This document shows, piece by piece, positions 8,887 to 18,544 of a stretch of DNA of 60,373 nt. Positions within the stretch are counted from its first letter, which is position 1, and each line of letters opens with the position of its first letter. The stretch comes from Bacteroidales bacterium. Its GTDB lineage: Bacteria > Bacteroidota > Bacteroidia > Bacteroidales > VadinHA17. The position numbers and the translations under genes are program-made. The notes under the pieces were generated by a model. The model did no database searches. It saw nothing but the letters and a program-made list of their open reading frames with translations, and was not told the origin of the DNA. The stretch lies in assembly GCA_003157015.1 (NCBI GenBank), contig PMIJ01000187.1, positions 1 to 60,373 on the forward strand. Reading direction: 5' to 3'.

Positions 8887-10239
8887 ATGAAAGAGACAGT
8901 TCTTGCTATTTATGACATTGGAAAAACGAATAAGAAGATAATTCTTTTCAATGAAGACTTTAAAATAGTATCGGAAATTGAAGAGAAATTTGTTGAAGTT
9001 CAGGACGACGAAGGTTTTGAATGTGATGATATTGAGCATATTGAGCAATGGGTTAGAGAATCTCTTAAAAACCTGGCACGTTCAGATAAATATGAACTTA
9101 AGGCAGTGAATTTTACGACCTATGGGGCATCGCTTGTTTATCTTGATGACAATGGGAAGAGATTAACCCCTGTTTATAATTATCTCAAACCGATGGATGA
9201 AAAGATTCCGGAAAGCCTGTATAAGAGGCATGGAGGCAGAGATGAGTTTTGCAGACGAACAGCTTCGCCGGCCCTGGGAATGCTGAATTCAGGTCTGCAG
9301 CCACTTTGGCTGAAGACAACTAAGCCTGACACATTTGCCAAAATAAAGTACATTCTTCACTTTCCTCAATACCTTTCATACATTATCACTGGTAAAATTT
9401 ATTCCGAACATACCTCTATTGGATGCCATACTGCTCTATGGGATTTTGATAATATGAATTACCACCCATGGATTAAGAAACTGGGACTGAGTCTGCCTGA
9501 ACCTGTACCTGTCGATACGTTTAATGAAGTGGAAATAGAGGGCAAAAAGGTACTTATTGGAATTGGCATACACGATAGCTCCTCCTCACTTGCTCCTTAT
9601 TTTTCGGGCAGCGAAGGAAAATTCCTTCTGATTTCTACAGGTACCTGGTGTATCAATATGAATCCCTTTAATGCTGAAAAACTGACCGCGGATCAGCTCG
9701 ATAATGATTGTCTGTGTTATATGAGTATTAACAGGCAACCTGTTAAGTCTTCAAGACTATTTCTTGGTCATTTGCACGAAACAGCACTAAAACAGATTAG
9801 CGATCACTTCAGAAAACCGGAAGATTATTATAAAAAAATCAAGGCGAATAATCAATTATCAAACCTTTTGAAGTCAAGATACAGCGGAGAAAAAATATTT
9901 TTCCAAACAGGTGCTTATTCCCGTGAACTGAAAGAGTATATTGATATGTATGAATTCAGCACAATTGAGGAGGCTTATCATCAATTAATGAATGAATTGG
10001 TCGATCTCACTATTGAGGCAGTCAATCTTGTTCTACCAAAGGATGATGATACTGAAAATATATATATAACCGGAGGCTTTTCAAAAAATGAATTGTTTCT
10101 GAGACTAATTTCAAAAGCATATCCGGCCAAATTTGTATACACTTCTGAAATTGCCAATGGATCAGCTCTTGGCGCTGCTCTGGTTATATCAGGTTTAAAA
10201 TCTTCATTGAATCTTGGCCTCACCAGATGTAAGATCTAA
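8887..10239 (+). CDS. FGGY-family sugar kinase, probable L-rhamnulokinase
   Basis: This 450-residue protein has the FGGY/actin-like kinase fold: an N-terminal phosphate loop AIYDIGKTNKK, a catalytic aspartate region IGIHDSSSSLAPYF (about residues 224-237), STGTWCINMNPF (about 250-261), an adenosine motif YITGGFSKNE (about 393-402) and GSALGAALVISG near the C-terminus. It diverges from enterobacterial RhaB, so substrate rests on context: it follows rhaT, rhaM and rhaA on the same strand. If it phosphorylates L-rhamnulose, the product would need an aldolase, and none is seen in the window. L-fuculose or another ketose is the main alternative. Confidence 0.78.
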   Translation: MKETVLAIYDIGKTNKKIILFNEDFKIVSEIEEKFVEVQDDEGFECDDIEHIEQWVRESLKNLARSDKYELKAVNFTTYGASLVYLDDNGKRLTPVYNYLKPMDEKIPESLYKRHGGRDEFCRRTASPALGMLNSGLQPLWLKTTKPDTFAKIKYILHFPQYLSYIITGKIYSEHTSIGCHTALWDFDNMNYHPWIKKLGLSLPEPVPVDTFNEVEIEGKKVLIGIGIHDSSSSLAPYFSGSEGKFLLISTGTWCINMNPFNAEKLTADQLDNDCLCYMSINRQPVKSSRLFLGHLHETALKQISDHFRKPEDYYKKIKANNQLSNLLKSRYSGEKIFFQTGAYSRELKEYIDMYEFSTIEEAYHQLMNELVDLTIEAVNLVLPKDDDTENIYITGGFSKNELFLRLISKAYPAKFVYTSEIANGSALGAALVISGLKSSLNLGLTRCKI

Positions 10240-10259
10240 TCAGTAGATCAGTTTAATTA

Positions 10260-11600
10260 TTAATAGATCCTTTCTCCCAGGGCTGCTTTAAGCTTATAAA
10301 CGCTTGTAACGTAATCAATTCTTGCCTTAAGCAGCATTAAGCTGGTTTCTGAAACTGATGTATTGGCATCGAGTAAATCAAGATTTGTTATGACCCCTGA
10401 CTGAAAACTTGTCTCAGCAAGCGAGTAGGCCTTTAAAGCTTGTTTAAGCTGGAGTTCGAACTGACCGACTTTTTTATTTGCAGCATTCATTAATGCCTCT
10501 GCTTCATAAACCTCATTGGAAATATTGCGTTTCGTAAAATCAGATTCATATGACAAGGAATTAATGGCTGACTGAGCCTGGGCAAGATTATATTTGTTTT
10601 TCATTCCATCAAATATCGGAACCCTGAGTCCAACTCCAATTACATAATTTGGCGTAATAGTGTTAAGATCGGGTATATAACCATTTTTTAAACCTCCCGA
10701 TGCTTCGAGATTCAGCATAGGTTTATTCTGCAATTTCGTCATTCCAAACCGCAACTCTGCCAGTGATGTTTTCTTCTCATTAATAAGAACTTCATCCCTG
10801 TTTCTGAATGCAAATGATAGGACAGAATCCGATGGGATTACCGGAGGCTCAACTGAGAGTTCGCTTTTATAAACGTAATTGGAACCCTGACTATTCCCAA
10901 TTAGCGAATTCATAGATGACTGCTGTGAAGTCAGTGCAGCAACAATATCTACTTTCTGGCTTTCAACAGTTGAGATTCTGACTTTTGTTGAAAGGAGCTG
11001 ATATTCCGTTGCCGAACCCGTAGCCATCATCTTTTCAATATACTGCAAATGCTCATTTAATGTGCTCAGCTGCTCATCCTTTATTTTTATGGCAGACTGC
11101 AGATAAACTAGATTATAAAAATTATTTACTGTTAAAAGTGACAGTTTCTGTTTTGTTTGTGCCAGTGCCTGTTCTCCTATGATCTTATTTTCATTTTCAA
11201 TCTCGACGTTCTGATGTGTTCTGCCAAAATCATAAAGAAGCTGTTCATAGTTAAGTGAAGCTGAATAATTGTTTGCGGGGTAAAGCTGAAAAGTTCCAAG
11301 ACCAGGGAAACTTAGCTTGGTAACAGGAGCGAGGTTGGCAAAACTGGCTGTAATATCAATAACAGGATTATATCCGGTTTTTGCCAGTGCTATCTTCGAA
11401 TCAGCGTTCCTGATTGCTTCTTCAGCAACCTTTACAGAAGGATAATTAGAAATAACCTTTTGGATAACACTCCCGAGTGACAAAGAATCAGATGAAGCCT
11501 TCTCTTTTTCAAACGCACCCTGTCCGTAAGTAATACTATTTAAGAATAAAATCAGTATAATGCCTGAGAAAATTGTTTTTTTATTTATTGGATTCTTCAT
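10260..11600 (-). CDS. TolC-family outer-membrane efflux protein
   Basis: This 446-residue protein has a signal peptide (about residues 1-26, ending SITYGQ) and two long alternating helical halves typical of TolC/OEP proteins. The second contains the family-like KPMLNLEASGG and SGVITNLDLLDA segments. It forms the trimeric channel through the outer membrane. The ATG at 11600 is preferred over an upstream TTG. Its start overlaps the end of the MFS gene by about 20 nt, so it is the last gene of a tripartite exporter operon with the MFS pump and HlyD adaptor. Confidence 0.88.
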   Translation of the reverse strand: MKNPINKKTIFSGIILILFLNSITYGQGAFEKEKASSDSLSLGSVIQKVISNYPSVKVAEEAIRNADSKIALAKTGYNPVIDITASFANLAPVTKLSFPGLGTFQLYPANNYSASLNYEQLLYDFGRTHQNVEIENENKIIGEQALAQTKQKLSLLTVNNFYNLVYLQSAIKIKDEQLSTLNEHLQYIEKMMATGSATEYQLLSTKVRISTVESQKVDIVAALTSQQSSMNSLIGNSQGSNYVYKSELSVEPPVIPSDSVLSFAFRNRDEVLINEKKTSLAELRFGMTKLQNKPMLNLEASGGLKNGYIPDLNTITPNYVIGVGLRVPIFDGMKNKYNLAQAQSAINSLSYESDFTKRNISNEVYEAEALMNAANKKVGQFELQLKQALKAYSLAETSFQSGVITNLDLLDANTSVSETSLMLLKARIDYVTSVYKLKAALGERIY

Positions 11601-13218
11601 TTGCCACAAGATTTTTATTTTTTAATTTTTTTGTATGTAGAAAAATTATTGGTATTCCTCCTATAAGAGTTATAATACCTGCAAGCAGGAAATCATCATC
11701 GATACCCTGTATATATGACTGTTTACTAAGATTTGAAAGAAGAAGCACCTGGCTTTGCCTGGCTGCATTGGTTGGAGAACTTCCTGCATTATTTTGAAGA
11801 TAATATTTTATTTTAGTCGAAGACTGCTGGTAAATCTCTGAACCTGATTTTACAGCATTTCCGAAGACTTGAGAATGAAAGTTGACTCTTGTTGTCAGCA
11901 ATGTCGCAAGTAATGCTACACCCAGACTTCCTCCCAATTGCCTGATTGAATTGGTAATTGCTGATGCCTGGGCCATTTTTTCACGGGGTATCTCCGAAAG
12001 TGAGACAGTTGTCAGTGCAGTAAACATCAGTCCCATTGCAAATCCTCTCAGATACAATGACAACATTATGAAGTGTAGTTCAGTAAGCCACGAGAGATTA
12101 GAGTTGAGATAGAAGCTGAAAGCAAACAATACAACTCCAATAAAAAGCGGCAGTTTTGGACTTACCTTATCTGAAATCCTACCTGATATAGGAGCAACTA
12201 TACCCTGTATAATACCTACCGGAAGAAAAACTGAACCTGCCTGAAGCGCAGTGTAACCCAGAGAATTCTGAAGATAGATAGGCAACAAAAAGGTGCTCCC
12301 AAACATACCCAGACTAAATATAACCAGAATGATATTGGCTATACCAAAATTATGATTTTTGAGTAGTCTTAAATCCAGAAGCGGCTCCTTGACTGTCATC
12401 TCCGCGGTTATGAAAACCGCAAGAGCAATTAAAGCGATAGCTCCGTAAGCAAGAATATAAGGTGCATGCCAGCCGGCTGAGTTTGTAGCTGCGTTTCCCT
12501 GCGATAATATATAAAGTGTCAGAGGAAGAAAAATCGTAACGGAAATGAAGCCAATAACATCGAATTTGCGTGTCTTCCTGTTTATATATTCGCTTTGAAT
12601 AATTATTGTGAATATCATTGCTAAGATTCCAATAGGTATGTTCACATCAAATATCAGAGGCCAGCTAAACCGGTCGATCAGAAAGCCGCCAATAAGAGGT
12701 CCGAATGAAACAGATGCTGCTGCAGAAATACCCCAGAACCCAAGAGCAATACCCCGCTGGTGAGGTGGAAACTCACGAGTTATAATTGCCATACCTAGCG
12801 GTTGGATCGTACCGGCTCCCAAACCCTGAATTACCCTGGAGAAGATCAGCATATTCTCATCAGAAGACCTGCCGCATAACATTGAGCCCAATGTAAACAA
12901 GAATAGCCCGATGAAATACAACCTCTTATAACCGAATTTGTCAGCGAGCCATCCTGATGTAGGAAGTGCAACCGCCATAGCAAGCATATATGCAGTTACG
13001 ACCCATTCAATTTTATCAAGCCCGACTCCAAAAGATGCCATGATTTTAGGTAAACCTACGTTAACTATAGTAGCATCAAGCACCGCCATGAATGTTCCAA
13101 GCATAATATTTGCCAGCAGGAACCATTTGTACGACAAATGTTTAGGATGAAAGGCAGAATTGCTGTTCCTTACAAAGTATCTGATACGGTGAGATGGGGT
13201 TCTTCGTCTTTCCATCAT
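11581..13218 (-). CDS. DHA2-family MFS drug exporter (EmrB-like)
   Basis: This 545-residue protein has about fourteen membrane helices. DHA2 features are visible: an N-terminal MLGTFMAVLDATIVNVGLP helix, motif A as LADKFGYKRLYFIG (about residue 86), and GLGAGTIQPLGMAI. EmrB-type pumps use the proton gradient to drive drugs through an adaptor and TolC channel. Two ATG codons are adjacent at the start. It begins 1 nt after the HlyD adaptor stop and overlaps the TolC gene, matching EmrAB-TolC order. The substrate is not predictable. Confidence 0.9.
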   Translation of the reverse strand: MMERRRTPSHRIRYFVRNSNSAFHPKHLSYKWFLLANIMLGTFMAVLDATIVNVGLPKIMASFGVGLDKIEWVVTAYMLAMAVALPTSGWLADKFGYKRLYFIGLFLFTLGSMLCGRSSDENMLIFSRVIQGLGAGTIQPLGMAIITREFPPHQRGIALGFWGISAAASVSFGPLIGGFLIDRFSWPLIFDVNIPIGILAMIFTIIIQSEYINRKTRKFDVIGFISVTIFLPLTLYILSQGNAATNSAGWHAPYILAYGAIALIALAVFITAEMTVKEPLLDLRLLKNHNFGIANIILVIFSLGMFGSTFLLPIYLQNSLGYTALQAGSVFLPVGIIQGIVAPISGRISDKVSPKLPLFIGVVLFAFSFYLNSNLSWLTELHFIMLSLYLRGFAMGLMFTALTTVSLSEIPREKMAQASAITNSIRQLGGSLGVALLATLLTTRVNFHSQVFGNAVKSGSEIYQQSSTKIKYYLQNNAGSSPTNAARQSQVLLLSNLSKQSYIQGIDDDFLLAGIITLIGGIPIIFLHTKKLKNKNLVANEESNK

Positions 13219-13219
13219 G

Positions 13220-14224
13220 TTATTTTATAATCTTTACCACAGCAGACATTCCGGATAAAATGTTTAATGATGACAGCTCTTTATTATTCATCGTTCCGTC
13301 AATCGAAATCCTTATCGGAATTCTCTGGGTAACCTTAGTGAAGTTGCCGGCAGCATTATTAGCCGGTATAAGGGAAAAAACCGATGCCGTGCTTGACCCG
13401 ACCAAAAATACTTTACCTTTAAATCTTAAATCGGGAAATGCATCAATGCTGAACCTTACATTCTGGCCGGTATGAATACGTGAAATTTTTGTCTCTTCAA
13501 GGAAGGCAATTATCCAGAGGTTTTTGCTGATAGTAATAGTAAAGACTGACTGGCTGGGCTGAACTACATCACCGGAAAGTAACCATCGTCTGGCAACAAT
13601 ACCATCTGCCGGAGCATATAGTCTTGTATTCCTGAGCTGTGCATCCAGAACTTTAATCTGAGAACCTGCTGTCTCAACAGAAGCCGATGCACTTAAAATC
13701 ATCGATTTTGAAACCAGTAGCTGAGCTTTTGCTGCCTCAAGTTGAGCTGATGCAGTTTCATATGTTTTCTTGATATGATCGAACTGTTCAGTGGTAATAA
13801 CACCTCCCTCAGATTGTTTTTTTGCTCTGGTCATATCTTCATTTGCCCGCTCAAGGCTTATTTCCAATACTTTAATACCCATCTGATCAGAACTATATTT
13901 AGCTTCCGCCTGGGCCAGGTTGGCTTGAGACTGAACCCTAAGTGCAAGTGTCTGGTTTCTCTGGGCAACCAGATCGGTGCTGTCGATGTCGGCCAAAAGC
14001 GTACCTTTTTTCACGATAGCCCCTTCATCAGCATAAACAGAAGCTAATCTTCCCATGATCTTTGATCCTACACTTACATTGTCAGCATCCACATGGGCAT
14101 CATCGGTAGTTATGTACATCGAATAATCCCTGTACCAGTACCATGCACCGGCTATAACGATAATAAGAACTATTGCTAACGGAATGTAGACTCTGAGCCT
14201 GTTGTTTTTTGTTTCTTCTTTCAT
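13220..14224 (-). CDS. HlyD-family membrane-fusion adaptor (EmrA-like)
   Basis: This 334-residue protein has one N-terminal membrane helix (about residues 9-28), a barrel-lipoyl region (MYITTDDAHVDADNVSVGSKIMG), a central helical hairpin rich in alanine and glutamine (about 85-195), and a beta domain ending in the FSIDAFPDLRFKG segment typical of EmrA/HlyD. It bridges the MFS pump and the TolC channel in the periplasm. It lies between a TetR regulator and the pump gene with a 1-nt gap to the latter. Confidence 0.9.
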   Translation of the reverse strand: MKEETKNNRLRVYIPLAIVLIIVIAGAWYWYRDYSMYITTDDAHVDADNVSVGSKIMGRLASVYADEGAIVKKGTLLADIDSTDLVAQRNQTLALRVQSQANLAQAEAKYSSDQMGIKVLEISLERANEDMTRAKKQSEGGVITTEQFDHIKKTYETASAQLEAAKAQLLVSKSMILSASASVETAGSQIKVLDAQLRNTRLYAPADGIVARRWLLSGDVVQPSQSVFTITISKNLWIIAFLEETKISRIHTGQNVRFSIDAFPDLRFKGKVFLVGSSTASVFSLIPANNAAGNFTKVTQRIPIRISIDGTMNNKELSSLNILSGMSAVVKIIK

Positions 14225-14265
14225 AAAATTGTACTGAATTTATTTAAATGTTAACTGTCCTGTTT

Positions 14266-14892
14266 CTAATGTTTGAATTTTAAGCCGTTTATGAAGATTT
14301 TTGTAAAAGCATTCGTGTTCTCGAGTAGCTTTCCAAACTCTTCCTGTTCAATGAATAAGGTTTTTTTATCATTAACCACAGAAATTCTGAGCCCCTTAAG
14401 CAAATCGAGAAAAAGAGATGCAGTTGAATCGGGATCATTTATATAGAATATTCCTTTACTCATGCCTTTCTCAAAAATCTTTATAATTATCTCCTTTTCC
14501 TTTTCTTTAAAAAGAAGTATTGTCTCCCTGAAAGCAGGTCTAAGATCAGAATAGTCTTCGAATCTTAATCTGCTCAGGTTCAGTAGTATTCTGAAATAGG
14601 AAAGGCGGGCATTCGCATATTCAAGCAGCAACTGTTCAGGTTCGTGAAAACTTAAAATCTTCTCTGAAATCTTATCAAGGAACTCAGCCTGTTCTTTCCT
14701 TACTACAGCACTATAAAGGCTCTCTTTATCGGGAAAATAGTAATATAGTGACGCTTTTGATAATTTAAGATCATCAGCAATTTCACGCATCGACGTTTTC
14801 TCAATCCCATATAATCCGAAGCGTCTTTGTGAAGCTTCGATTATCAGCTTGACTTTATCACTTTTATCTGAACCGGATTTTATATTGCTCAT
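14266..14892 (-). CDS. TetR/AcrR-family transcriptional regulator
   Basis: This 208-residue protein has an N-terminal helix-turn-helix matching TetR: TSMREIADDLKLSKASLYYYFPDKESLY at about residues 33-60. A variable helical ligand-binding domain follows. It is the first gene of the exporter operon and ends 42 nt before the adaptor gene, so it very likely represses the operon until a substrate binds. The 117-nt upstream region contains a TTGCAAATAT stretch that may hold its operator, but no convincing palindrome was found. Confidence 0.88.
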   Translation of the reverse strand: MSNIKSGSDKSDKVKLIIEASQRRFGLYGIEKTSMREIADDLKLSKASLYYYFPDKESLYSAVVRKEQAEFLDKISEKILSFHEPEQLLLEYANARLSYFRILLNLSRLRFEDYSDLRPAFRETILLFKEKEKEIIIKIFEKGMSKGIFYINDPDSTASLFLDLLKGLRISVVNDKKTLFIEQEEFGKLLENTNAFTKIFINGLKFKH

Positions 14893-15009
14893 ATAAAATT
14901 AAAAAGTTGCAAATATAACAATCTCTCTGACTAATATGTTCAAATGGTCAGATTAAGATAAATTTATTTTTCAACAGTGATATTTAATGGCATAAAATTC
15001 AGACAATCA

Positions 15010-16956
15010 TCAGTTTGTGAAGAAAAACAACATTAGTGAAGTTACTCCTGCAAGAAAAAGACTAATAGGTAAACTAAATAACAGAGTCTTTTTAGGATCC
15101 ATTTCACGGACTATGGCCGATCTTCTGATGTTTCTTAAACTCAGGTATAACCCGGACAATACAGCCAGGGCCTGGAGCCAGGGAATATATTGAGGTATAA
15201 ACTGATGCCATGGTGTATTCGCGGTCCCGAAGAAATCCCATCCCCATCCGAAAGGATCGGATAACGATTGTTTTATAAATGTAACATTTACGAATAGCAT
15301 TGGAATTACAAAAGCTATCCAGTTCATAAGAGCAAAAGGAAGGAGGAAACCCGCGTTCTCAAGAAATACCTGTTTCACAGATCTGCTATTTTTTGAAAGC
15401 CGTATACCGGCATAAGAAAGAAAATATATAATCCCGGGTACTATTACCAGCACAAATGTCCACATTATCAGAGAATATATCCCGAATAAACCCCAGTTAT
15501 GTTTATCCATAATGTTCACATAATCACGAACTACAGGCCATGGTCCCAGGTAAAGTATACAATATATTATTGAAATAGTAAAACTTGCCATAGTCATCCA
15601 TCCTTCACTTAAATTCCTGGATCCTTTTTCCGATGCAAATGGCCGGGCATATAGAGATACATTATTATAAGAGCAGCTTCTCAGACATTCCAGACAAAGT
15701 CCGCAATCTGAGTTTTCCTTAATTTTTCCCACATTAAGGCCGTACGGACAAGCCCATCCGCTGGTATTTCCTTTCTCACAATAATGCGGTTTGCATTGGT
15801 CGCAGACCTCCTGCGATTTATTTCGCAGGGATAATGTACTCATCCTTGAAAAAGGTCCTACAAAGACGCTTACGGGACACATATAACGACAAAATGCTCT
15901 CAGTTCCCATATCTCTGACATGAGTGTTGGTACAACCATAAGCATAATAACGGTTACTCCGGAAACAAAAGGAGTTGCAACCAGAGTTGTAGAAAAAGTT
16001 GCGAGAATTAAAAAGACAAATAATCTTAACCAGTCATTTTTCAACCACTCCGGCCATTTCAGGAACAGACCCGAAAATTTATTATTATAAATTTTTGTTT
16101 TGCCTTTAATTGGATTAAAGAATGATTTTCTCTGGATTAGATCACCGAAAAATGGCAACGGACAGATTGTGCACCAGAATCTTCCAAAAAATGGAGTAAT
16201 TACCGCTACAAGAGCAAATAACCATATTGCCCACATCAGCAATACTCCTATGTTCCTTCCTGAAACTTTGGTGCCGAAAACAGAAGTCAGGATGACAATA
16301 TAAATCATTACCATTGTAATAATTGTCAGCGTTGCCTGTGTGTACCTGGAGGTTATTAATTTCCTGAAAAAACTATGACCTTTTAATAAATCTTTATATC
16401 CTTCTTTCTCTTCCACGCTTATGTTTTTCTGTTTGACATTTTTTAAAATTGCAACCAGCCAGATAAAAAATATCCCGATAAGGCTTCCAAGACTGAATAT
16501 CAGCAAGGTATTAGGTAACAGAATAAGCTTGCCCTGTTCAAAAGCATGCATTGGCCCGCACCAGACATGGCAGCGGTAGTTGCTCTTTGAAACTATGTAA
16601 TTATATATCCCGTTATGCCTGGCTATAAGAGTCACTTCTTTCATAACAACCGGTTTACTCGACGGATCACTTGTTTTAAAAACAGTAACTTCATCGCGCG
16701 AAGGGCTGATTTTGACATCCATGTCAAACTCCTGGAGAAAAAAGGAATGTCCGGTGTCGTCTGTTGAAAAAGTCAAAAGAAGAGTATCTCCTCTGTTACA
16801 TCTTATTACATACGGGTCCTTCCCATACCTGAAACTCCTGATATGAATATGGCGGCTGGTTGGTTTTTCAATGAAAAACTGGCATATTATTGCAGGAACC
16901 AATCCAAAACCAATGACTATTAAGAGGTTAATAAAATGACTGATTTTAAATTTCAT
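15010..16956 (-). CDS. CuA-like domain fused to NosR/NapH-type membrane Fe-S protein
   Basis: This 648-residue protein starts with a membrane helix and then a cupredoxin-like domain. H70 (in TGHSFFLQ), C129, C133 and H137 (CHVWCGPMH) reproduce the His, CxxxC and His spacing of the CuA sites of cytochrome oxidase subunit II and NosZ. The usual methionine three residues after the last His is E140. After another helix come membrane segments with NosR/NapH-like WCTICP (about 262) and CRYMCP (about 355), then a cysteine-rich region (CDQC, CEKG, ACPYG, CGLCLECLRSC, about 380-430) fit for two [4Fe-4S] clusters. Inference: transmembrane electron transfer between Fe-S centres and a periplasmic copper site. 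No nosZ or oxidase subunit I is nearby. Confidence 0.75.
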   Translation of the reverse strand: MKFKISHFINLLIVIGFGLVPAIICQFFIEKPTSRHIHIRSFRYGKDPYVIRCNRGDTLLLTFSTDDTGHSFFLQEFDMDVKISPSRDEVTVFKTSDPSSKPVVMKEVTLIARHNGIYNYIVSKSNYRCHVWCGPMHAFEQGKLILLPNTLLIFSLGSLIGIFFIWLVAILKNVKQKNISVEEKEGYKDLLKGHSFFRKLITSRYTQATLTIITMVMIYIVILTSVFGTKVSGRNIGVLLMWAIWLFALVAVITPFFGRFWCTICPLPFFGDLIQRKSFFNPIKGKTKIYNNKFSGLFLKWPEWLKNDWLRLFVFLILATFSTTLVATPFVSGVTVIMLMVVPTLMSEIWELRAFCRYMCPVSVFVGPFSRMSTLSLRNKSQEVCDQCKPHYCEKGNTSGWACPYGLNVGKIKENSDCGLCLECLRSCSYNNVSLYARPFASEKGSRNLSEGWMTMASFTISIIYCILYLGPWPVVRDYVNIMDKHNWGLFGIYSLIMWTFVLVIVPGIIYFLSYAGIRLSKNSRSVKQVFLENAGFLLPFALMNWIAFVIPMLFVNVTFIKQSLSDPFGWGWDFFGTANTPWHQFIPQYIPWLQALAVLSGLYLSLRNIRRSAIVREMDPKKTLLFSLPISLFLAGVTSLMLFFFTN

Positions 16957-17119
16957 TTTAAGAAAATATCAAATGTTAACTGATTTCCACAACTCCCCAG
17001 AGAGGATCCAATAATTTTCAATGATAATTAATTTTTTTTAAAGCAATGCAGTCATAAAGCACATTTAGATTATTTTTACAAAGTTGATTTCAGTGCTGTT
17101 TATGTAATAAAATCTAATT
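16957..17119. promoter_or_regulatory. Divergent promoter region, CuA-like gene and FG-GAP gene
   Basis: This 163-bp AT-rich spacer separates the divergent CuA-like/Fe-S gene and the FG-GAP/PQQ-like trio and must hold both promoters. That arrangement hints at shared control. I found no strong palindrome or a full-match -33/-7 pair. Confidence 0.35.
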
Positions 17120-18517
17120 ATGACAAAAGAAAGTCGTTCGCATCTCAAACAAAAAAAAGGCTTCAAAAACATCATACTTCTTGTTATTATTCTCTTTCTT
17201 ATCATCGGTATTCCTTATTTATTGATCGGTTACCAGGCAAAGCAAAAAGGAATGACAAGGAGTGCTGTTTTGAAACGTATTGTGAACAGAACAGGCGCAA
17301 AAGATGAAGTTGCTGCTACAGAAAAGAACAACCTGTTAGGGGCAAAAATCGATTTTCTCAAGCCGATGCCGGTTGGACAACCATTTATAGAACCTCCTCT
17401 CATCTCAAATGTTCAAGCGGTAGATCTTGATAAAGACGGATTAATGGATATAGTTGTTTGTGACTGTAAAAGCAATTCAATCAATTGGATAAGACAGTAT
17501 CCGGCAGGTGTATACACGGAAACTGTTCTGGCCGACGGTTTGAATGCACCAGCTCATGTTCAGGTACTCGATTTTGACAAGGATGGCGACAATGATATTA
17601 TGGTTGCCGTGCTGGGCTTACTTTTTCCCAGCAATGATAAAATAGGCTCAGTAGTAATTCTTGAAAATGACGGAACTAATCACTTCATAAAACATGTGGT
17701 CGCAGATAAGATCGCACGTGTATCTGATGTAAGGGCAGGGGATCTGAATGGTGATGGGAAAAACGACCTGGCTGTTGCTCAGTTTGGCTATGATGACGGA
17801 GAAACAAGATGGATTGAGAATCTGGGCAACTGGAAATTCAAGAGTCATATTTTACAGAATCTGTCGGGTCCCATTAATGTTGTACTGGACGATATTGACA
17901 AAGATGGAGATCTTGATATTATTTCGCTGGTAAGCCAGGAATGGGAAGAAATTTACTGCTTTATAAATGACGGGAAAGGTAATTTTACATCCAAGCTGCT
18001 TTATGGTTCGAGTAATGAAGATTTCGGTTCCAGCAGCATCTATGTATGCGATCTGAATAAGGATGGGAAAGATGATATTCTCTACACTAATGGCGATGCT
18101 TTTGACTATATACCTCCACAGGGTCGCCCATGGCATGGAATACAATGGCTTGAAAACAAAGGAAACCTGAATTTTGAATTTCACAGGATCTGCAATTTTA
18201 TAGGCGCATATAATGCACGACCTGTTGACATTAATAATGACGGTAAACTGGATATATTTTGCGTAAGCGCTTTTAATTTATGGGATAAACCTGAATCACA
18301 GAGTTTTATATGGCTGGAAAATGTTGGGAATATGCAATTTGTTATGCATAATATCGCCAATTCGCCGACTCATCTAATTACTCTCGAGGCGGCTGACTTC
18401 AATAATGACGGGCAGATAGATTTTGTAACAGGAGGGATGCATGCTTATCCTCCGTACGACAGAATGGGCAGAGTTACTCTGTGGATGAATAACGGTAATC
18501 TTGTCAATAAAAAATAA
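17120..18517 (+). CDS. Membrane-anchored FG-GAP/VCBS-repeat beta-propeller
   Basis: This 465-residue protein has a single N-terminal membrane helix (about residues 15-37) with no evident cleavage site, so it is probably anchored facing the periplasm. It carries seven calcium-loop repeats of DxDxDGxxDI type: DLDKDGLMDIV, DFDKDGDNDIM, DLNGDGKNDLA, DIDKDGDLDII, DLNKDGKDDIL, DINNDGKLDIF and DFNNDGQIDFV. This fits a seven-bladed integrin-alpha-like propeller. Such repeats bind calcium and mediate protein contacts; no enzyme function is implied. It is followed 27 nt later by a PQQ-like gene and probably shares an operon with it. Confidence 0.8.
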   Translation: MTKESRSHLKQKKGFKNIILLVIILFLIIGIPYLLIGYQAKQKGMTRSAVLKRIVNRTGAKDEVAATEKNNLLGAKIDFLKPMPVGQPFIEPPLISNVQAVDLDKDGLMDIVVCDCKSNSINWIRQYPAGVYTETVLADGLNAPAHVQVLDFDKDGDNDIMVAVLGLLFPSNDKIGSVVILENDGTNHFIKHVVADKIARVSDVRAGDLNGDGKNDLAVAQFGYDDGETRWIENLGNWKFKSHILQNLSGPINVVLDDIDKDGDLDIISLVSQEWEEIYCFINDGKGNFTSKLLYGSSNEDFGSSSIYVCDLNKDGKDDILYTNGDAFDYIPPQGRPWHGIQWLENKGNLNFEFHRICNFIGAYNARPVDINNDGKLDIFCVSAFNLWDKPESQSFIWLENVGNMQFVMHNIANSPTHLITLEAADFNNDGQIDFVTGGMHAYPPYDRMGRVTLWMNNGNLVNKK

Positions 18518-18544
18518 TCCGAAATCTGCTATTCAATATCAAAT

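Noticed and set aside
3035..10239. Complete polysaccharide utilisation locus
   Set aside because: Only one glycosidase is present, with no SusC/SusD pair, sulfatase or hybrid two-component system. The TonB receptor at 37556 is far away.
15010..16956. Nitrous-oxide (nos) reductase cluster
   Set aside because: The CuA-like/NosR-like protein has no nosZ, nosD, nosF, nosY or nosL neighbour, and the CuA methionine is missing.
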